Positions 33,286 to 41,056 of a DNA stretch of 64,000 nt are shown in pieces. Position 1 is the stretch's first letter; each line of letters starts with the position of its first letter. The stretch covers positions 124,001 to 188,000 of the forward strand of contig CAVXQD010000002.1 in assembly GCA_963763885.1 (NCBI GenBank), read 5' to 3'. The stretch is from JANNBN01 sp963763885 (GTDB lineage Bacteria; Actinomycetota; Acidimicrobiia; Acidimicrobiales; JANYDT01). The translations under genes were made by a program, and so were the position numbers. The notes below the pieces were generated by a model. That model had not been told where the DNA came from and did not search any database. It was given only the letters and a program-made list of their open reading frames with translations.

Positions 33286-34827
33286 ATGTTTTCCCGGTTC
33301 GGTTCGAGCGGTCGCAGAGTTGGCCATGTGGTTGCGGTGGTTGCACTGGTGGTGGCGATGGTGGTGGCGATGGTGGGCGGAACTGCGCACCCGGTTCCCG
33401 CGGCGACTTCCCAGTTGGTCTTGAAATTGAAGCCGACCAGCGTGACCGTCGCCCGAGGCTCCAGCGTTACGGTCACCCTCGGCCTGACTCGGCGATCCAG
33501 CACCGTTGGTGCAGTCACGGTGACTGGTTCCAGTTCGAGGGTCGGGCTCACGCTTGCAGTGGCTGACAATCCGGTTGCGGGCTCCACTACAACGATCGTC
33601 GTGTCGGCTGCAGCTAACGCCCGCACCGGCCGCGCAACGCTCAACGTGAAGGGTGTCAGTGGGAAAACCAGCGCTTTGGTGAAGCTGAATGTGACCATCA
33701 CCGCGCCATCAGCTGGCACCACACTCGCCGGAACTGCCCAGGTACCAGGGGCAACGCCACCGACCCTTGCGATTCCACTGGGTCAGACAGCGACGGTGAC
33801 TTTCCAAACGTCTGGTGCGCGCGCAGGCGTGCCCATCAGCTTCGGCGCTTCAGGGCTACCGACAGGTCTGAAGGTGGTCATCACCGCCAAGGGCAGCAGC
33901 GCTCAGTTTGTGTTCACTGCGGCGACGACCACGAAACCTGGTGCCTATACGGTCACGCTCCGAGCTTCGCAAAGCGGAACGGTGTTCTTCACTTCGGCAT
34001 TACCGGTGACGGTTTCGACCGCCACTGGCGCTGCCGCCACCACGTTGAGCCCCGCTGCCGTGACCACGCTCACCGCTTCCAGCACGTCTGTGCCTGCGGG
34101 GCCAACGGTCGCTGGAACACCCTCGACTACTCCGTTGACTACTACGTCTACGTCGACCACGACCAGCACCACAACGTCAACAAGTGCTTCCAGTACAACG
34201 GTTGCCGTAGTCGTCGGAGCTGACCTCGTCGTCGCTCGGAAAGCAGCGAACGACTCGTCAGGCCTCGCGTGTAGCGCGTTGGACGCCGCGCTTGGCGACA
34301 CGGTGACGGTCACGTTCCTCAACACGGCGACCAGTGCTCGGGTGATGTCGCAGCAAACGGGTTGTGGCGGAAGCTCACTCACGGAGGGTCCAGCGCTGAT
34401 GACCATTGCGGCAGGGTCGTCGGCAGTTGTCACCACCAAGATCAACACGAAGTTCGTGTTTCGCAGTGCCAACGACGGTGGATTGCGGCGGGCCATTCAG
34501 GTCACCCGGTCCGGGTTGATCGACGTCGGCGGAATCATGACGGTCACCATCACCTGTAGCGGCGCGAAGCCGTATAGCAACTCGGTGAAGTTGGCGCAGG
34601 GCCAGCGCGTGGTGGTCGCCGACATCGCGCCTGGATCAGTATGTGCGCTGAATGATCCTGACGGGTTGCAGATCTACTGGAAGTCCTGGGACAACTCGGG
34701 TGCCAACGCCGATGGCAGCATTCAGACGGTCCAACGCCCAGCCGGTTGTGCGCCAGCAACCCCTGCGTTGCCTTCGCAGCTCAACGCCTCAAACCCCTGT
34801 TGGGTGGAAATAGTGTTCACCTGGTAG
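33286..34827 (+). CDS. Secreted Ser/Thr/Ala-rich protein of unknown function
   Basis: About 513 aa from the ATG at 33286; the frame is open to 33247. A signal peptide (VGHVVAVVALVVAMVVAMVGGTAHPVPAA) is followed by two Ig-like beta-rich repeats (~40-130 and ~140-240, both with VTVARGSSVTVTLGL/ TATVTFQTSG style strands), a Thr/Ser linker with (TTSTST) runs (~265-315), and a C-terminal beta-rich part with six cysteines ending in NPCWVEIVFTW. The plan is that of a cell-surface protein on a flexible stalk, but it has no sortase motif or C-terminal membrane helix. Confidence 0.75.
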   Translation: MFSRFGSSGRRVGHVVAVVALVVAMVVAMVGGTAHPVPAATSQLVLKLKPTSVTVARGSSVTVTLGLTRRSSTVGAVTVTGSSSRVGLTLAVADNPVAGSTTTIVVSAAANARTGRATLNVKGVSGKTSALVKLNVTITAPSAGTTLAGTAQVPGATPPTLAIPLGQTATVTFQTSGARAGVPISFGASGLPTGLKVVITAKGSSAQFVFTAATTTKPGAYTVTLRASQSGTVFFTSALPVTVSTATGAAATTLSPAAVTTLTASSTSVPAGPTVAGTPSTTPLTTTSTSTTTSTTTSTSASSTTVAVVVGADLVVARKAANDSSGLACSALDAALGDTVTVTFLNTATSARVMSQQTGCGGSSLTEGPALMTIAAGSSAVVTTKINTKFVFRSANDGGLRRAIQVTRSGLIDVGGIMTVTITCSGAKPYSNSVKLAQGQRVVVADIAPGSVCALNDPDGLQIYWKSWDNSGANADGSIQTVQRPAGCAPATPALPSQLNASNPCWVEIVFTW

Positions 34828-34835
34828 GCGGTGTA

Positions 34836-34853
34836 GATACCCCTGGGGGTATC
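34836..34853. promoter_or_regulatory. CsoR/CstR-type operator (GATACCCC-TG-GGGGTATC)
   Basis: Perfect 8-nt arms with a 2-nt centre. This TACCCC...GGGGTA pattern is the known target of CsoR-family repressors, including the persulfide sensor CstR, and the gene that follows is a persulfide-type MBL/rhodanese protein. It sits directly before a TATGAT -10 box, so binding would block transcription. No csoR-like gene is in the window. Confidence 0.75.
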
Positions 34854-34856
34854 GTG

Positions 34857-34862
34857 TATGAT
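34857..34862 (+). promoter_or_regulatory. -10 box (TATGAT) of the sulfur operon
   Basis: TATGAT follows 3 nt after the operator. A transcript from ~34869 would carry a ~50-nt leader with a tiny frame (MMKGRSAS, 34896-34922) whose TGA overlaps the ATG of the MBL gene. Confidence 0.5.
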
Positions 34863-34918
34863 CGATTCATCACCGAGACATCCAGAGCGGATTTGATGAT
34901 GAAAGGACGGTCAGCATC

Positions 34919-36745
34919 ATGATTTTCGAACAGTTCTACTTAGGGTGCCTGTCACAGGCCAGCTATCTCATCGGCGATCCAGTGAGCAAGCGCGCTGTGG
35001 TGGTTGATCCCATCCGAGACACCACGCAGTACTCCGACCTCGCGGCTGCACACGGACTCACCATCACGATGGTGATCGAAACCCATGTGCACGCGGACTT
35101 TCTCTCCGGCCATTTGGAGCTAGCCGCCGCTACCGGCGCTGAAATTGCCTATGGGGTTGGGGCCGCGGTGGAGTTTCCTGCCCGCGAACTTGCTCACCTC
35201 CAGCAGATCGATCTCGGGTCAGTCCGGCTACAGATCCTCGCCACTCCTGGCCACACGCCAGAGTCCATATCCGTGCTGGTGTTTGAACACTCGACGGACA
35301 CTGAACCATGGGGGGTGCTCACAGGCGACACTCTGTTCATCGGCGACGTCGGCCGCCCCGACCTGCTTTCGTCAAAGGGCGTAACCGCCACGGACCTTGG
35401 CGCTCAGCTATTTCGATCCACCCGCCAGCAACTGCTGACGCTCCCTGATTCGACTCGCGTGTTCCCAGGTCATGGGGCGGGCTCATCTTGCGGGAAAAAG
35501 TTGTCTGACGAGCGTGACTCAACAATCGGCGCACAACGGACCAGCAACTACGCGCTGGCGCAGATGACTGAAGATGAGTTCGTCAGCGTGGTGACCGAGG
35601 GTCAGACGGTGCCGCCCAACTACTTCCCGTTCGCCGCCCAACGCAATCGCCAGACGCGAGAGTTGTTCCACGACGTCGAGACCATCACCATGCTGTCTTT
35701 GGACGAGACCCTTCAGGCTCAACGCAACGGCGTGGCGGTAATTGATATGCGTGCATCGGATGAGTATCACGCGGGTCATCTGCGTGGATCCGTCAACGTG
35801 CCCAGGGACGGCAGGTTTGCAGAGCTTGCGGGTCAGGTTGTGCTGCCGGGGCAACCGGTGGTGGTGGTTGGCAGCAATGCTGACGCGCTCGATGCCCACA
35901 CTCGACTGAGCCGAATTGGCTTTGACACGCTGGTCGGCCGCATGGATATCGCATCGCTTGACGCTGCGGCGAAACGAACTGATGGTGTGTTTCGAGTATC
36001 TCGTCGTGTCGCCGGGGCAGAGTTTGTTTCGATGCTGGATTCAGGCCTGCAGGTGGTCGACGTCCGCAACCCATCTGAGACGGCAGGCGGCGTGGTGGTG
36101 GGTGCTGAACTCAACCCGCTCCCCGGGCTGCTTGGCACCATTGCCACACTCAACCCTGCCAAGCCGACTGTGTTGTACTGCGGCTCTGGGGTCCGCTCGG
36201 GTATTGCAACAGGACTGTTCGAATCTGCCGGGTTTACGGACTTGTGCGACGTTCTGGGTGCCTATCCGGCTGCTGTTCAGGCGGGTGCTCCAACGGAGAA
36301 CCCTGCATCGCGCCCTGCATTGCGCCGCCAACTCGTTGGGGCGGGCGCTGTGGCCTCTCCTGCCGGGGTAATAGCAGAGGTTGCGTTCTCGGAGCCATCG
36401 GCAACAGTTGACCTGGTGTCCGAGGTGACCGTCCAAGACCTGCGCGGAAGCGTCGACGGGTATATCGCCATAGATGTTCGCGAGGCGCAGGAATTCAACG
36501 ACGGTCACATTGATGGAGTTGCTCTGATGCCCATGGGATCCGCTTCGGCGGAAAAAGTACGCGCGCTGATGGATGGCCGTCCGTTGCTGATGGTCTGCAG
36601 GTCCGGTCGGCGGTCGTTGGCGATTGCGCAGGCATTGGCTGCCGAGGGGATTGCATCGACCAATCTGATCGGTGGCACCCTTGCGTGGACCGCCGCCGGG
36701 TTGCCAATCATCAATTCGGCAGGCTCGGTGGGATCAATAGCGTGA
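34919..36745 (+). CDS. Metallo-beta-lactamase (persulfide dioxygenase-like) protein with three rhodanese domains
   Basis: 608 aa. Residues ~1-250 are an MBL-fold of the ETHE1/CstB class: ETHVHADFLSGH, LATPGHTPES, LTGDTLFIGDVGRPD and FPGHG hold the metal ligands. Three rhodanese domains follow: the first (~270-350) has no active cysteine (VVVGSNAD), the second (~365-460) has VLYCGSGVRSG and the third (~505-600) has LMVCRSGRRS. CstB-type proteins oxidise persulfide to thiosulfate, and this likely detoxifies sulfide or reactive sulfur in the cytoplasm. First gene of the operon; it overlaps the next by GTGA. Confidence 0.9.
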   Translation: MIFEQFYLGCLSQASYLIGDPVSKRAVVVDPIRDTTQYSDLAAAHGLTITMVIETHVHADFLSGHLELAAATGAEIAYGVGAAVEFPARELAHLQQIDLGSVRLQILATPGHTPESISVLVFEHSTDTEPWGVLTGDTLFIGDVGRPDLLSSKGVTATDLGAQLFRSTRQQLLTLPDSTRVFPGHGAGSSCGKKLSDERDSTIGAQRTSNYALAQMTEDEFVSVVTEGQTVPPNYFPFAAQRNRQTRELFHDVETITMLSLDETLQAQRNGVAVIDMRASDEYHAGHLRGSVNVPRDGRFAELAGQVVLPGQPVVVVGSNADALDAHTRLSRIGFDTLVGRMDIASLDAAAKRTDGVFRVSRRVAGAEFVSMLDSGLQVVDVRNPSETAGGVVVGAELNPLPGLLGTIATLNPAKPTVLYCGSGVRSGIATGLFESAGFTDLCDVLGAYPAAVQAGAPTENPASRPALRRQLVGAGAVASPAGVIAEVAFSEPSATVDLVSEVTVQDLRGSVDGYIAIDVREAQEFNDGHIDGVALMPMGSASAEKVRALMDGRPLLMVCRSGRRSLAIAQALAAEGIASTNLIGGTLAWTAAGLPIINSAGSVGSIA

Positions 36746-37567
36746 CCACTACGGCGCTGCTGCTGATTCCCTTTGGCCTGCTGATCGGAATCTCGCTCGG
36801 CGCTGTGGGTGGCGGAGGATCGATTCTCGCCGTGCCGGTGTTTGTGTTTGTGGCCGGGCAGAGTGCCAAGGAAGCCACCGTGTCGTCGCTCTTCGTTGTG
36901 GGGACGAGTGCGCTCTCCGGCTTGCGGCCGCACGTGAAAGCCGGGCGTACGAAGGTCGGTCCAGGGCTGGCGTTCGGTGGCGCCGGGATCGGCGGGTCCT
37001 ACGTTGGGGCGCGGATCAACGCCAAGGTCAACCCCGACACACTGCTGCTGGTGTTTGCGCTACTGGTGTTGGTTGCAGCGCGGGCAATGTGGCGTCGCAA
37101 CCGAGCGGCAGGTGACGGCCCTTCGGGTGCGCCGGTGGTTACGGCGGCTCCAGGTGTGCCGCGCGTTGGTGCTGGTTTGTTCAGCGGCCCTTCGCTTGCA
37201 ATGGCAGCGAAGGTGTTACTCGCCGGAACGGTCGTCGGATTTCTCACCGGGTTCTTCGGCGTAGGCGGCGGGTTTGTCATCGTGCCAGCGTTGGTCTTGT
37301 CGCTTGGATTCACCATGCCTCAGGCGGCAGGCACGTCGTTGCTTGTGATCGCCATCAACTCGGCTGTTGCGTTGTTTTTGAAGCGTCTCGTCGGCCGAGT
37401 TCGATTGGGGGCTCATCCTGCCGTTTACGGTCATGGCGCTACTTGGTGTGCAGGTGGGAGCCCGTCTGTCTGGGCGACTGGATCCGCACAAGCTCACCAA
37501 CGCGTTTGTCGGCCTGTTGGTAGTTGTTGCCATCTACACGGGCGTTCGTGCAGGCTTCAACCTGTGA
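36742..37567 (+). CDS. TSUP (TauE/SafE) family anion exporter, interrupted by one frameshift
   Basis: Membrane protein of about 274 aa when repaired. The GTG at 36742 overlaps the upstream stop. N-terminal half has GISLGAVGGGGSILAVPVFVF and FGGAGIGGSYVGARIN; the second half repeats GFLTGFFGVGGGFVIVPAL, the TSUP internal duplication. After ALFLKRLVG the frame goes wrong, while the +1 frame reads EFDWGLILPFTVMALLGVQ and on to GVRAGFNL and TGA at 37565-37567. One surplus base near GGCC 37393-37396 explains it. Probably exports sulfite or another sulfur anion made by the MBL/rhodanese protein. Confidence 0.85.
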
Positions 37568-38040
37568 CAAGTCTTGGCGCTCGGCGAGAGAAACTAGTTG
37601 GGTGGTTGTTCGTAGGTGTACAGATTGTTCTAATCGGGTTGTTGATCGTGCTGCCGGGCGGCGATGCATGGTCTCGGCCGCAGTGGGTTCGAGCGGTTAC
37701 ACAGGTGCTTTTCTTCGCGGGGCTGGGTATTGTGCTGGCGGGGTCGGTCGGTCTTGGGCGGCTGCTGACCGCTACGCCGGAACCCAAGGCCCATGGGCAA
37801 CTTCGCACGGGTGGGCTGCAATCCGTTGTGCGCCATCCCATCTACTCGGGCGTGATGCTGTTGGTTGCGGGAATGGTTTTGCGCTCGGGGAACTTGTTGG
37901 CGTTGTTTGTCGGCTGCGTCTTGGTGGTGTTCTTTAACGTGAAGGCGCGGTGGGAAGAAGCGCGACTGCGCCGTGCATACGCCGACTACGACGAGTACGC
38001 GCGGTCGGTGCCACGTTTCATCCCGCGAGTGGTGCGTTAA
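37564..38040 (+). CDS. Isoprenylcysteine carboxyl methyltransferase-like membrane protein
   Basis: 158 aa with about four membrane helices. The C-terminal half carries the ICMT/PEMT signature: GLQSVVRHPIYSGVMLLVAG, then ARWEEARLRRAYADYDEYARSVPRFIP, which binds S-adenosylmethionine in the family. The GTG at 37564 overlaps the repaired stop of the TSUP gene (GTGA), so it is the third gene of the sulfur operon. Its substrate is unknown; bacterial members are often annotated only by homology. Confidence 0.8.
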   Translation: MTSLGARREKLVGWLFVGVQIVLIGLLIVLPGGDAWSRPQWVRAVTQVLFFAGLGIVLAGSVGLGRLLTATPEPKAHGQLRTGGLQSVVRHPIYSGVMLLVAGMVLRSGNLLALFVGCVLVVFFNVKARWEEARLRRAYADYDEYARSVPRFIPRVVR

Positions 38041-38087
38041 CTCCCCCTCAGAAGGACTTATCGCACCAATTCGTGACGGTTTGCTGG

Positions 38088-38950
38088 TTAGCGCCCAACG
38101 ATGGCTTGGACCTCGCGCACCGGGAGCGCGATCTGTTGGGTGGTTGATGTAGTTCCCTGGAGTGCGACGCCGGGGATGTTGGACGTCACGGATATGTTCC
38201 ACCGAATGGTAAGTGTGCTTGAGATAATGCCACTCTTTGGGCCGGTGGTGATTGGCAGGTAACAGCCGGCAGCGTCGGCGGCGATGCGGCCTTGTTTGGT
38301 GGTGCCATCGAAACCGGGGCCGGTGCACCTGACTGTGCCGTTGCCTGTTGCGGTATACGTGATGCCCAGCGGGGTGAGGGTGCCAGTTGCCGACCAGCCA
38401 CCGGGGAAGCTCATCGTGTCGGTCTGCGGTGCGAACGACGCTGGGTCAGTGCGGAAGTAGAGGCGTTTGCCGTAGATCATGGCAATGTTGCCGCCGCGTT
38501 CCACCGGCGGGGCGAAGCGTGCCGCTGGCGGTTTTGCGAGGGCAATGAGGAGGTTCCACACCGCGTCCGGAGCGGGTGGTGGGGGCACGGCCACCGGGGC
38601 TGGGTCACACGATGAGCACACCCACGAGAACCGCCACTCCGTGTCTGTGGTGCACTTCCACTTCTTGAGGAAGAGGTGCTCGCCGTTCTCCACCTTGGTC
38701 TCCCACTCTCCCGACTTGTCCACCTGCGCAATGCACACCGGCTGCGGCGGAGGTGTCGGTGTCGCCTTGCCCGGAGTCGGAGCAGGATCATCCCCCGCAG
38801 TACACAACGCCCCACCCGCAATCGCTGCCGCAACCGCCCTTGGAGTGAGCCTCCGCCCTCTGCTGCTTCGGCGCTGTCGTTGACGAGACCGAGGGCAAGG
38901 GTCAGCAGGGCGAGTCCAGACTGACGATTACGGAGCCCTGGAAGAGCCAT
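38088..38950 (-). CDS. Secreted protein of unknown function, frame broken near the N-terminus
   Basis: An AAAGGAGGG ribosome site precedes an ATG at 38950 that opens a clear signal peptide (MALPGLRNRQSGLALLTLAL...DSAEA). That frame does not lead into the body of the protein, which is in another frame (DDPAPTPGKATPTPPPQP...VREVQAIVGR, ending at 38088) and contains paired cysteines (WVCSSCDPAPV). The third frame between them reads KGGCGSDCGWGVVYCGG. At least one, more likely two, indels between about 38800 and 38860 are needed. No domain recognised. Confidence 0.55.
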
Positions 38951-39108
38951 TGTCCCTCCTTTCGTACTAGAGCAGACCGGTCCCGATTAACGGTCAACGA
39001 CCCATCTGTCACGACGTCGTCGGCTTCGGTCGGCGTTCCGAAGCGTTGCGAGTGACTACGTCGTCGTTGAAGTAGCAGGACGGTCGAGAATCGCCGTGTT
39101 GCGATCCT

Positions 39109-39618
39109 TCAAAGTCGGCGCGACAAGATCGCTAGTCCGTTCACTGTTCCCGAAACGGCTGTCTCACCATTTGACGGACTTGCCGATTCAAGGTCAGCGA
39201 TCGCCAGCTTGAGCCAAGTGTCCGGGTCGGCGAGGCCTTCGAAGGCTGCTGCGTCGGCGATACCCGCACGGGCTTGACGGCGGTATTCGGCTTCCACGGC
39301 GATGCGGACTCGGATGGCTTCGCGTAAGTCGGGGTCGTCGGGGAGGGTGGTCGACGGCGGAACAAACACCGGCGCGGTGGGTCGGGTGGTGGTGGGCGCA
39401 GAAGCTGGCGCGGTCGATGTCTCAGATGTGTTGTCTGCCGACACTGGCACCGAGGTTGTCCCAGCGGCAGCCGCGCTGACGGGTGGGGCCGTGTCGAGAT
39501 GGTTTCCAGCTTCGGGTGCGCTGGGCGCCGAACAGGCGCCAAGCACTGCAGCGGCCACCAACGTCGCGAACAATCGTGGAGAACTCTCCCTCCACCGAAT
39601 ACTCGGCCATGCCTCCAC
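39109..39618 (-). CDS. Small secreted lipoprotein of unknown function
   Basis: 169 aa from the GTG at 39618; the open frame is longer upstream without a good start. N-terminal arginines then LFATLVAAAVLGAC form a lipoprotein signal with the modified cysteine in LGAC. A Thr/Pro/Ser linker (SAPTTTRPTAPVFVPPSTT) leads to a helical C-terminal part (LREAIRVRIAVEAEYRRQ). No family recognised. Confidence 0.6.
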   Translation of the reverse strand: MEAWPSIRWRESSPRLFATLVAAAVLGACSAPSAPEAGNHLDTAPPVSAAAAGTTSVPVSADNTSETSTAPASAPTTTRPTAPVFVPPSTTLPDDPDLREAIRVRIAVEAEYRRQARAGIADAAAFEGLADPDTWLKLAIADLESASPSNGETAVSGTVNGLAILSRRL

Positions 39619-39719
39619 ATTGACTTGGTGTCTGCCCTGCACTCGAAGAGCATGACATGGCATTTCATGTTTCCGCAAGGTGCGGATTGGTGATCCCGGG
39701 GCATGCGGGCTGCATTGAG

Positions 39720-39763
39720 GTGTCACTTTTCGCGCGGATCGGCGCGAAAAGTGTCACCTCACC
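39720..39763. repeat. Intergenic inverted repeat (GTCACTTTTCGCGC hairpin)
   Basis: GAGGTGTCACTTTTCGCGC and GCGCGAAAAGTGTCACCTC are complementary over 19 nt with one mismatch, around a 4-6 nt centre. Lies just downstream of the Gfo/Idh/MocA gene; may end its transcript, though there is no T-run. Confidence 0.7.
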
Positions 39764-40898
39764 TTGCAGGTATCGCCTGAACCTGCTGTGGGGTGCCGGT
39801 GCGAGCACTCAATGCAATAGCTGCCAGCGTTGCTGCGATGTCCAGGCTCTCGGTGGCATATCGCTCGACGGTCGCAACGTCGTTGGTCCGGACCATCTCG
39901 GCAAACGCCTCAAGGGTGAAACGAAACCCGCTGCCGGTGGGAGCCTGCAACTCCTCGAACTCGATGGTGTTGGCGATCCCTCGCCGCAGTCGCAGTTGGC
40001 TGGACAGATATTGGTAGGGATGCCCTGGGCCGCCAGTGTGGTTGAGGTATTCGGTCTCGATGGTCCCGTTGGAACCAATCAACGTGGCTCCTCGATGGTT
40101 GGCTGCGTTCATCGCACACGACAACTGCGCCCGCCGACCATTGGCATAAAACAGTGTTGCCGAGGTGTCGATGTCCACCGCCTGCTCTGTCCACCGATCA
40201 CTGGTCAACGGTGCGCCATGGTCATCGAGCATGCCCGTGGTCCAGGTGGATTCGGCCGAGACTCTCTCCGGAGCCTCGCCCATCGCGATGCGGATGATGC
40301 TTGCTGCATACGTGCCTGCGTCGAGCAACGACCCTCCGCCCAAGCCAGCTTGCACACGGATGTTGGACTCGGGCGATTGGACCGTGAAGCCGAAGCATGC
40401 CTGAGCCGAGCGGATGGTCCCGATGGCGCTATCGGCCAACAGTTCGCGAAGCAGGGCGGTTGCCGGTTGGAACCAGTAGGGGTATGCCTCCAGCAGCATC
40501 ACTCCTGCCGTGCGTGCGGCCGCAAACATCGCAGCCGCATCGGCCGGGCCGACAGCTAACGGCTTCTCGCACAGCACATGCTTGCCGGCTTGTGCTGCAC
40601 GAATGGCCCACTCGGCGTGCATCGTGTTGGGAAGCGGGATGTAGATGGCATCGACGGCGGGGTCGTCCAGCAGCGCCTCGTACGATCCGTATGCGCGCTG
40701 AATATCGAACGTCGATGCGAAGGCCTGCGCTTTCGCCAAATCTCGGCTGGCCACAGCAGCAATAACCGCCGAGGTCATGCCCAAGGTGTCTCGCACAAAC
40801 CCGCGGGCGATGCCTGCGCAACCCAACACTCCCAACCGCAGCGGCTGATGGTCGGGTGTCTTGTTGTCTGGGTGATGTGTTTCGGTCGTCACGGTCAC
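39759..40898 (-). CDS. Gfo/Idh/MocA-family oxidoreductase
   Basis: 379 aa. Rossmann domain LRLGVLGCAGIARGFV (21-36) binds NAD(P); DAIYIPLPNTMHAEWAIRAAQAGKHVLCEKPLAV contains the conserved EKP lysine; the C-terminal domain has LGGGSLLDAGTYAASIIRIAMG with the GGGxxxDxGxY signature of this family. Substrate unknown; the AYPYWFQPA and GGGSLLDAGTY text is like sugar (for example xylose or glucose) dehydrogenases. A TACACT box at 40901-40906 is 8 nt before a GTG at 40892, which may be the real start. Confidence 0.88.
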   Translation of the reverse strand: MTVTTETHHPDNKTPDHQPLRLGVLGCAGIARGFVRDTLGMTSAVIAAVASRDLAKAQAFASTFDIQRAYGSYEALLDDPAVDAIYIPLPNTMHAEWAIRAAQAGKHVLCEKPLAVGPADAAAMFAAARTAGVMLLEAYPYWFQPATALLRELLADSAIGTIRSAQACFGFTVQSPESNIRVQAGLGGGSLLDAGTYAASIIRIAMGEAPERVSAESTWTTGMLDDHGAPLTSDRWTEQAVDIDTSATLFYANGRRAQLSCAMNAANHRGATLIGSNGTIETEYLNHTGGPGHPYQYLSSQLRLRRGIANTIEFEELQAPTGSGFRFTLEAFAEMVRTNDVATVERYATESLDIAATLAAIALSARTGTPQQVQAIPAR

Positions 40899-40924
40899 CG
40901 AGTGTACGGATCACCTCCTGCGTG

Positions 40925-41019
40925 GTGGGGGTGCCGGAAACTTGTGCCGGGAATTACGAGGTTGTGCCGGGACCTACGGCCGTATTTCCCGGCACAGTGG
41001 CGTATTTCCCGGCACGATG
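40925..41019. repeat. Intergenic repeat array built on GTGCCGGGAAATACG
   Basis: Three direct copies of GTGCCGGGAnnTACG or its truncated form (about 40930, 40944 and 40966) face two inverted copies (CGTATTTCCCGGCAC at ~40980 and ~41000). It fills the gap between the Gfo/Idh/MocA gene and the end of the coiled-coil gene. Same plan as the 24.1 kb repeat, different sequence. Confidence 0.75.
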
Positions 41020-41056
41020 TTCGGGCCGAACGAGCTGCCGCCGTTGCGGCCGAGGT

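Noticed and set aside
36685..38040. A single 451-codon protein fusing a TSUP transporter to an ICMT-like domain
   Set aside because: The middle part is a frameshift artefact. The +1 frame continues the transporter to its own stop at 37567, which overlaps the GTG of a separate ICMT-like gene.
24113..41019. Repeats that might be short CRISPR arrays
   Set aside because: Copies are in both orientations, spacers vary from 5 to 35 nt, and no cas genes are present.
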